Positions 59,850-64,000 of a stretch of 64,000 nucleotides of DNA are shown piece after piece. This DNA is from Lophius americanus (lineage: Eukaryota; Chordata; Actinopteri; Lophiiformes; Lophiidae): the NCBI GenBank assembly GCA_037951165.1, contig JBBDHG010000014.1, positions 9,328,501-9,392,500 of the forward strand, read 5' to 3'. A model generated the notes under the pieces. It searched no databases, was not told where the DNA came from, and saw only the letters and a program-made list of their open reading frames with translations. Each line of letters starts with the position of its first letter. The first letter of the stretch is position 1. Position numbers and translations under genes: made by a program.

Positions 59850-60477
59850 TTCATCTGTAAGCAAATGTAAAAGCACAGAATTTTCTTCGATTAAGTGTAA
59901 TAAATAATTATGAAACTTGTCTTTAAACATCTTGAATTAAACCCTTTTTTAACAAGTGAGCGTCACCTCATTTGTTTTAAACATCTTTTAGCCTCTAAAC
60001 TATGACTTTTTAATTGAACTTAGAGTCTCAAAGTCTCTCCGGGTATCTAATCTCTGCTATCTGATCAATGAGGTCCCTGCTCATTCTAACAATGAAGGAT
60101 TCTGTTGCAGGTACATTTTTGCAGTATGATTGATCGGCTACAGGAACATTCATTTATCTCCTGAGTTGGTATGAGAATTGAATTCAGAGTGAAAACTGTA
60201 ATTGTGTTATTCTGGTTATTCTTAAGACTTAAGTAAAAAAAAATTATATTTTATATTCTAGGAATGAAAGTAAATTGTAATTTTAACGAATAGTCATTAT
60301 ATGTACTGGAACACAACCACTCGAAAATGATCTCACTAGGGCAGTTTAGCGTTACTTTTAAGAAAAATTATCTTGGGTTTTTAATGTGTAATCCCATTAG
60401 AAGAAAAAGTGCATACACATATCAACTATAATATTAAAACCCCCAGCCCAATAATAGGCCTAGTGTAGATTCCCCTC

Positions 60478-60845
60478 TGTCATGCATTGTGTATTCTGAC
60501 ACCTTCAGGACCAGCGCTACCCTTTCAGCAGTTCATGCTACTGTAATTCTTCTGTGGGAGCAAACATCACGAGTTAATATTCTCTCCCCACGTGTTTAAG
60601 AAGTCTTGGACACCTCCGACCCTGTCGTCAGTTCACTGGTTTTCCCTCCACATACCCCATTGGTAGGTACAAACGACTGCAGACAAGGAACACTCAACAA
60701 GTCCGCCTTCCTGGAGATGCTCTGACCCAGTTGTCTAGTCATCCAGACTTCGTCCTTGTCAAAGGCATTCAGATCCCATTTCTCTTACATTCACTCAAAA
60801 AAATGTTCACTGGCTGCCTAATATATCCATTCAGGCACGTGTGCT
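60478..60845 (-). mobile_element. Tc1-like transposase fragment (amino-terminal half)
   Basis: Read on the minus strand: GGATATATTAGGCAGCCAGTG, then broken codons resembling FDK..VW..RQLGQSISRKA (the helix-turn-helix start of the transposase), and further on the inverse of CATTGTGTATTCTGACACC (60485-60503), a stretch shared with Tc1-type copies. Multiple frameshifts and a missing catalytic part. It lies in the intron between the synaptotagmin exons at 60964 and 58983. Confidence 0.6.
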
Positions 60846-60963
60846 ATTCTAACAAAATAATCAATTTAATTTTGTCACTGGTTAGAGTGTTTTGGCTGAA
60901 CAGTGTATATAACATGTTTGAGGGAAACAATAAATTTTGTTGTTTGACTATGAAGATGTTTAC

Positions 60964-61135
60964 CTGGAGCTCCAGGGATCCTTGTGAGCTTGGCCAGATT
61001 CTCAGCCTTCCGGACCATCACCTTGATGCGCTGGGCCAGAGTCTGGTACTGAAGTAAGACTAACAGCTGGCCCAAAGCCCGCGGCACACACACGGAGCTC
61101 TTCCTGTGACCCAACGTTTCCTGAGAACTCACACT
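60964..61135 (-). CDS. Synaptotagmin-family protein, exon opening the C2B domain
   Basis: The acceptor CTTCCAACCTTCCCACAG ends at 61136 with a fine pyrimidine tract, and the donor is CCAG|GTAAAC. The exon starts in phase 0 and ends in phase 1; 172 bases give 57 residues: SVSSQETLGHRKSS, then ALGQLLVLLQYQTLAQRIKV, then MVRKAENLAKLTRIPGAP. 'LG.LLV.L.Y.....R..V.V.KA.NL' is the first pair of C2B strands. Loop 1 (KLTRIPGAPD) lacks the first Ca2+-binding Asp. Joined to the next two exons it yields 162 continuous residues. The 1.98-kb intron to 58983 contains a Tc1 fragment. The amino-terminal part and C2A domain must lie to the right, and I do not recognise them before 64000. Confidence 0.75.
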
Positions 61136-61261
61136 CTGTGGGAAGGTTGGAAGGGAAACCAGGAAATTAATAAAAAGACATTTAGAAACAGGAGGGAAAT
61201 GGCCTTCTTTGACTCCACAGATGATTCATTCTTAAACGAACATTTTTAAAAGAGCAGATTC

Positions 61262-61297
61262 AAGACAGAAACATGTTCATGAACATGTTTCTGTCTT
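61262..61297. repeat. Perfect 36-base palindrome
   Basis: The half-site AAGACAGAAACATGTTCA is followed at once by its exact inverse, with no spacer. It lies about 125 bases upstream of a synaptotagmin exon, in the preceding intron. Confidence 0.97.
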
Positions 61298-61837
61298 TCC
61301 CTCATGAGAGTCAACCAAGTCACCGGTCCTGTCAGAAGGGATATTTCAGTGGCAATTCAAATTATTATTATTTATAAAGCACTGTGTGTCAGAGTAAATA
61401 AGCATGTATGGGCTTCTATCTGGTTCAGTTTATCAATTTTCTGAAAGATATATCCAAAATATAATCTGCTTTTATTCATGACACCTGAGGAGCCCAGCGA
61501 AGCTAAATCAGATCAGATCAGATTTTAAACCTCCTCAAACTAGAATATTGGCTATATATGGCTGTCAGGGTTAAGCCAGTTAGACCATTCATGCTAAAGT
61601 AATACAGATGTTTATACAGCACTCTGAATTGTAATGTAATTTCTGGCAGTTTTTGCCCGCCAGGCAGCAGAGTCGGAAGCGTTTTCTCCCAGCAAGTGTG
61701 TTTCGGTTCACCGCCTCTGTCTGTCACTAGCACTTCGCCTCAGAGACTTCGCCTCAGTCACTCACACTTACACTGCCTTTTGAACGTAGAGACGTCATTC
61801 TGCACACACACACTTTCAAACCCAAAGACACACGCAC

Positions 61838-62020
<183 letters not shown>

Positions 62021-62439
62021 TTAAAGCTACAGCTTAAAAGGGAGATTAACTTTTTCCTTTCCTTTCCTCAAACTTCAGTACTACAGACTGGTTTATGGAG
62101 TATCATCATGCTAAAACCTGATGTAAATCCATAAAATCTTGTTCCTCGTCGATTGAGTTTTACTTTGGTTTCGCACCTGCATCTTCCATCATCACAATAT
62201 TATGTTGAAAATTGACCACATATAGTTACGACAGGTGCAAAGAGGTGAAGGGTGGAGATGTTCCATATAGCTGCATGTGTGAATATTAAAATCAATAACA
62301 GTGTGTAAGAGGTTTTTTCCTCTCGTTGCCTGGTAATTCTATGTGAATATAAAGAAGGAAAGAACTCTGATCCTTCACGTTAGCTTTGATTGATTAATAT
62401 ATGGGGAAATAGTCCAACAATTTAAGAACAAGATTTTTC

Positions 62440-63055
62440 AACGAGGGTTATACCCTCTGCAGTCCATGCCAACAAACAATTAATTGCATCTGGAGAAATC
62501 TCTACACCGATGATGGAAACCAACAGCGAATGGCCATGACCTTTATGGTTCACTGCTGCATCATCAAACAGATGCGTAAACATAGAACCAAAGAGAACAT
62601 CCAGATGTCTCTGAACCAAATCCCATCTGAGATGGACACAAATTGAACACGTGTCCTTTGGTCGGACAAGACCACATTTCAAGTACTTTTAGAACTCATA
62701 GATGTTATGTCCTTTGGTCTAAAGAAAAAAGAAAAGGACTATCCAGATTATTACCAGCTCAATGTTCATAAACCAGTATCTGGGATGGAATGAGGGGTAT
62801 GCTAGTACCAATGGCACGGCTAACCTGAAGCTCTGGAAGCGCACCATTAATGATGGAAGCAAAAACTTCCATCAGGACATCTTTTCCAGGGACATCCAGG
62901 AAGACCATGAAGCCACATTTTGTGCCCTGCAACAGTATGACTTTGGAGCTAAGAGTCCTAGCACTGGACTGGCCGGCCTGTCTTCCAGACCTGTCGCTCA
63001 TTGGACATTTGTCGCACTTTATGAAGCACCCAATATGACAATGGATTTCTGACAC
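62440..63055 (+). mobile_element. Tc1-like transposase relic (catalytic half)
   Basis: Broken forward frames contain WSDKTTFQ (62659-62682), matching the second catalytic Asp region of Tc1 transposases ('WSDES.F'). About 62795-62850 holds STNGTANLKLWKRTIN, the 'STNGTANL.LWKGTIN' stretch. About 62964-63000 holds LALDWPACLPDLSLIG, the 'WPA.SPDL.PIE' stretch in which the catalytic Glu is replaced by Gly. Each lies in a different frame, so at least three shifts have occurred. The minus-strand frames here are shadows. The start is approximate. Confidence 0.7.
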
Positions 63056-63059
63056 TGTA

Positions 63060-63600
63060 AATGAAGAGAAAATGGGACAAGATTCTATTTCCGCTCAATT
63101 TATTGAGGGAAAAAGTGTAACACAATAGTTGCAGGCATGAAAGTAAGAATGACCATTTATTTATATATTTAAAAAAAATGAATATTAAAGTTATAATTAT
63201 TGTCTTTGTAGTCTAGTCAATTACACCTGGGCTAAAGGGATTTTCAGATGTGAGACTGTCAGTAATGTTTAGTGATTGCTAGTAAGTTGAGTGTATTTCA
63301 ACTCCAAACGGGAAATCTGTGAATCCCGTAAATGAGCAACCCAAAGATAAAGGGAGGAAGAACATCATGCCAACACGATAATAAAGAAAACAACTAAAGC
63401 AGGATGTTACAGTCCTTATGGAATAAGAGTCAATCATACATTTGCTTAAGGACAAAACGTCCCTCCATTCTCTGTTTTGTTAATGGTTTATATGAATACA
63501 TTTTGATCTTTCATATAACGTGTGATAATGATCAAATATAGTCTTATTCATATGCTCACTAGCTGACAATGTTACGGATAGGAAATAATTTTCAGTAGCA
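63060..63600. other. Unassigned non-coding DNA
   Basis: No feature recognised. Confidence 0.5.
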
Positions 63601-63609
63601 GAGTCGTGA

Positions 63610-63912
63610 TCAGCCTCCTCTGACGTTGAAATGCACAGCCTTCATGTTGTTGCCCCGCGTCATACGCCCCCCCTCTGACATGTTGAAAGCATTTAATGCA
63701 AGGCAGATGACTGTGGTCCCATTACGCTGATTACAGAACCGGGTGTTTTTACCATAATTCCTGGAAGTGTCCTCACGAAATAATTTGAGACATGACTCCA
63801 CAGTCTCTGTGAACACACCTACTCTTTGAAGAATTATCCAGACTGCTGAGCAGCAGCCGCGCTCCTTCATAGCAGCCTCCTGCTTTACAACCACGCACTT
63901 AAACACATTCAC
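63610..63912 (-). other. Unidentified 100-codon open frame, possible last exon
   Basis: I do not recognise the product. The minus-strand frame is open from 63912 to a TGA at 63610-63612, with a possible acceptor (ATCAGCTCCAG just before GTTGTGAATG, about 63918). It begins around VVNVFKCVVVKQEAAMKE, is Cys- and basic-rich, and ends NNMKAVHFNVRGG. Its third-position composition (many G/C-ending codons) is more gene-like than the surrounding AT-rich DNA. Against it: no family motif seen, no nearby polyadenylation signal, and it sits in the same orientation upstream of the synaptotagmin exons, where that gene's earlier exons are expected. It could equally be an old mobile-element fragment. Confidence 0.25.
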
Positions 63913-64000
63913 AACCTGGAGCTGATGTCATTGAGAAAGGACGGTAAGGCTGTGTTTTTGGGTGTGTCTATGTGCATGTCTGGGGAGGTTGAGACACACA

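Noticed and set aside
62422..63055. Minus-strand frames of 86 and 98 codons
   Set aside because: Antisense to the Tc1-like relic, whose forward motifs (WSDKTTF, DWPACLPDL) explain the region.

Overview
The window looks like repeat-rich, AT-rich, gene-poor nuclear DNA from a teleost fish. The reasons are spliced vertebrate-type exons with good GT/AG junctions and a repeat mix typical of ray-finned fish: L2-type LINEs, Tc1-like, hAT and piggyBac DNA transposons, a DIRS-like fragment, SINE-like copies, and many micro- and minisatellites. The species cannot be named from sequence alone.

Layout. 1-5 kb: a LINE relic running off the left edge and three candidate non-autonomous DNA elements. 5.96-7.96 kb: a 2-kb element with long diverged inverted arms around a 48-bp minisatellite. 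8-13 kb: nothing recognised. 13.0-15.35 kb: LINE 3' pieces and a 5'-truncated L2-type LINE on the minus strand. 15.4-21 kb: mostly unassigned DNA. 21.09-22.31 kb: a 23-bp minisatellite. 25.8-31.2 kb: SINE-like copies, an L2 scrap and an unclassified 'CACCAAAT' repeat family. 33.535-35.485 kb: the clearest mobile element, a TTAA-flanked piggyBac with a long but disabled transposase. 36.0-37.3 kb: a Tc1 relic, a hairpin cluster and microsatellites. 39.5-46.6 kb: LINE 3' tails, a 46-bp tandem repeat, an L2 relic, an LTR-like repeat with an internal minisatellite, and more CACCAAAT copies. 50.87-51.84 kb: a deleted hAT. 52.7-56.9 kb: SINE, DIRS fragment, second LTR-like copy, Tc1 end.

The only host gene I can support is on the minus strand at 58.58-61.14 kb. 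It is the last three coding exons of a synaptotagmin-family protein, covering its C2B domain and carboxyl end. The reading frame continues across both introns (phase 1, then phase 0). Its upstream exons are not recognised before the right edge. A 100-codon minus-strand frame at 63.6-63.9 kb is possibly coding but not identified.

I found no operon-like or multi-gene system. The most unusual items are the inverted-arm element enclosing a minisatellite that is open on both strands, the piggyBac with three copies of one palindrome and a lost catalytic Asp, a minisatellite apparently expanded inside one of two LTR-like copies, and several perfect palindromes or hairpins.
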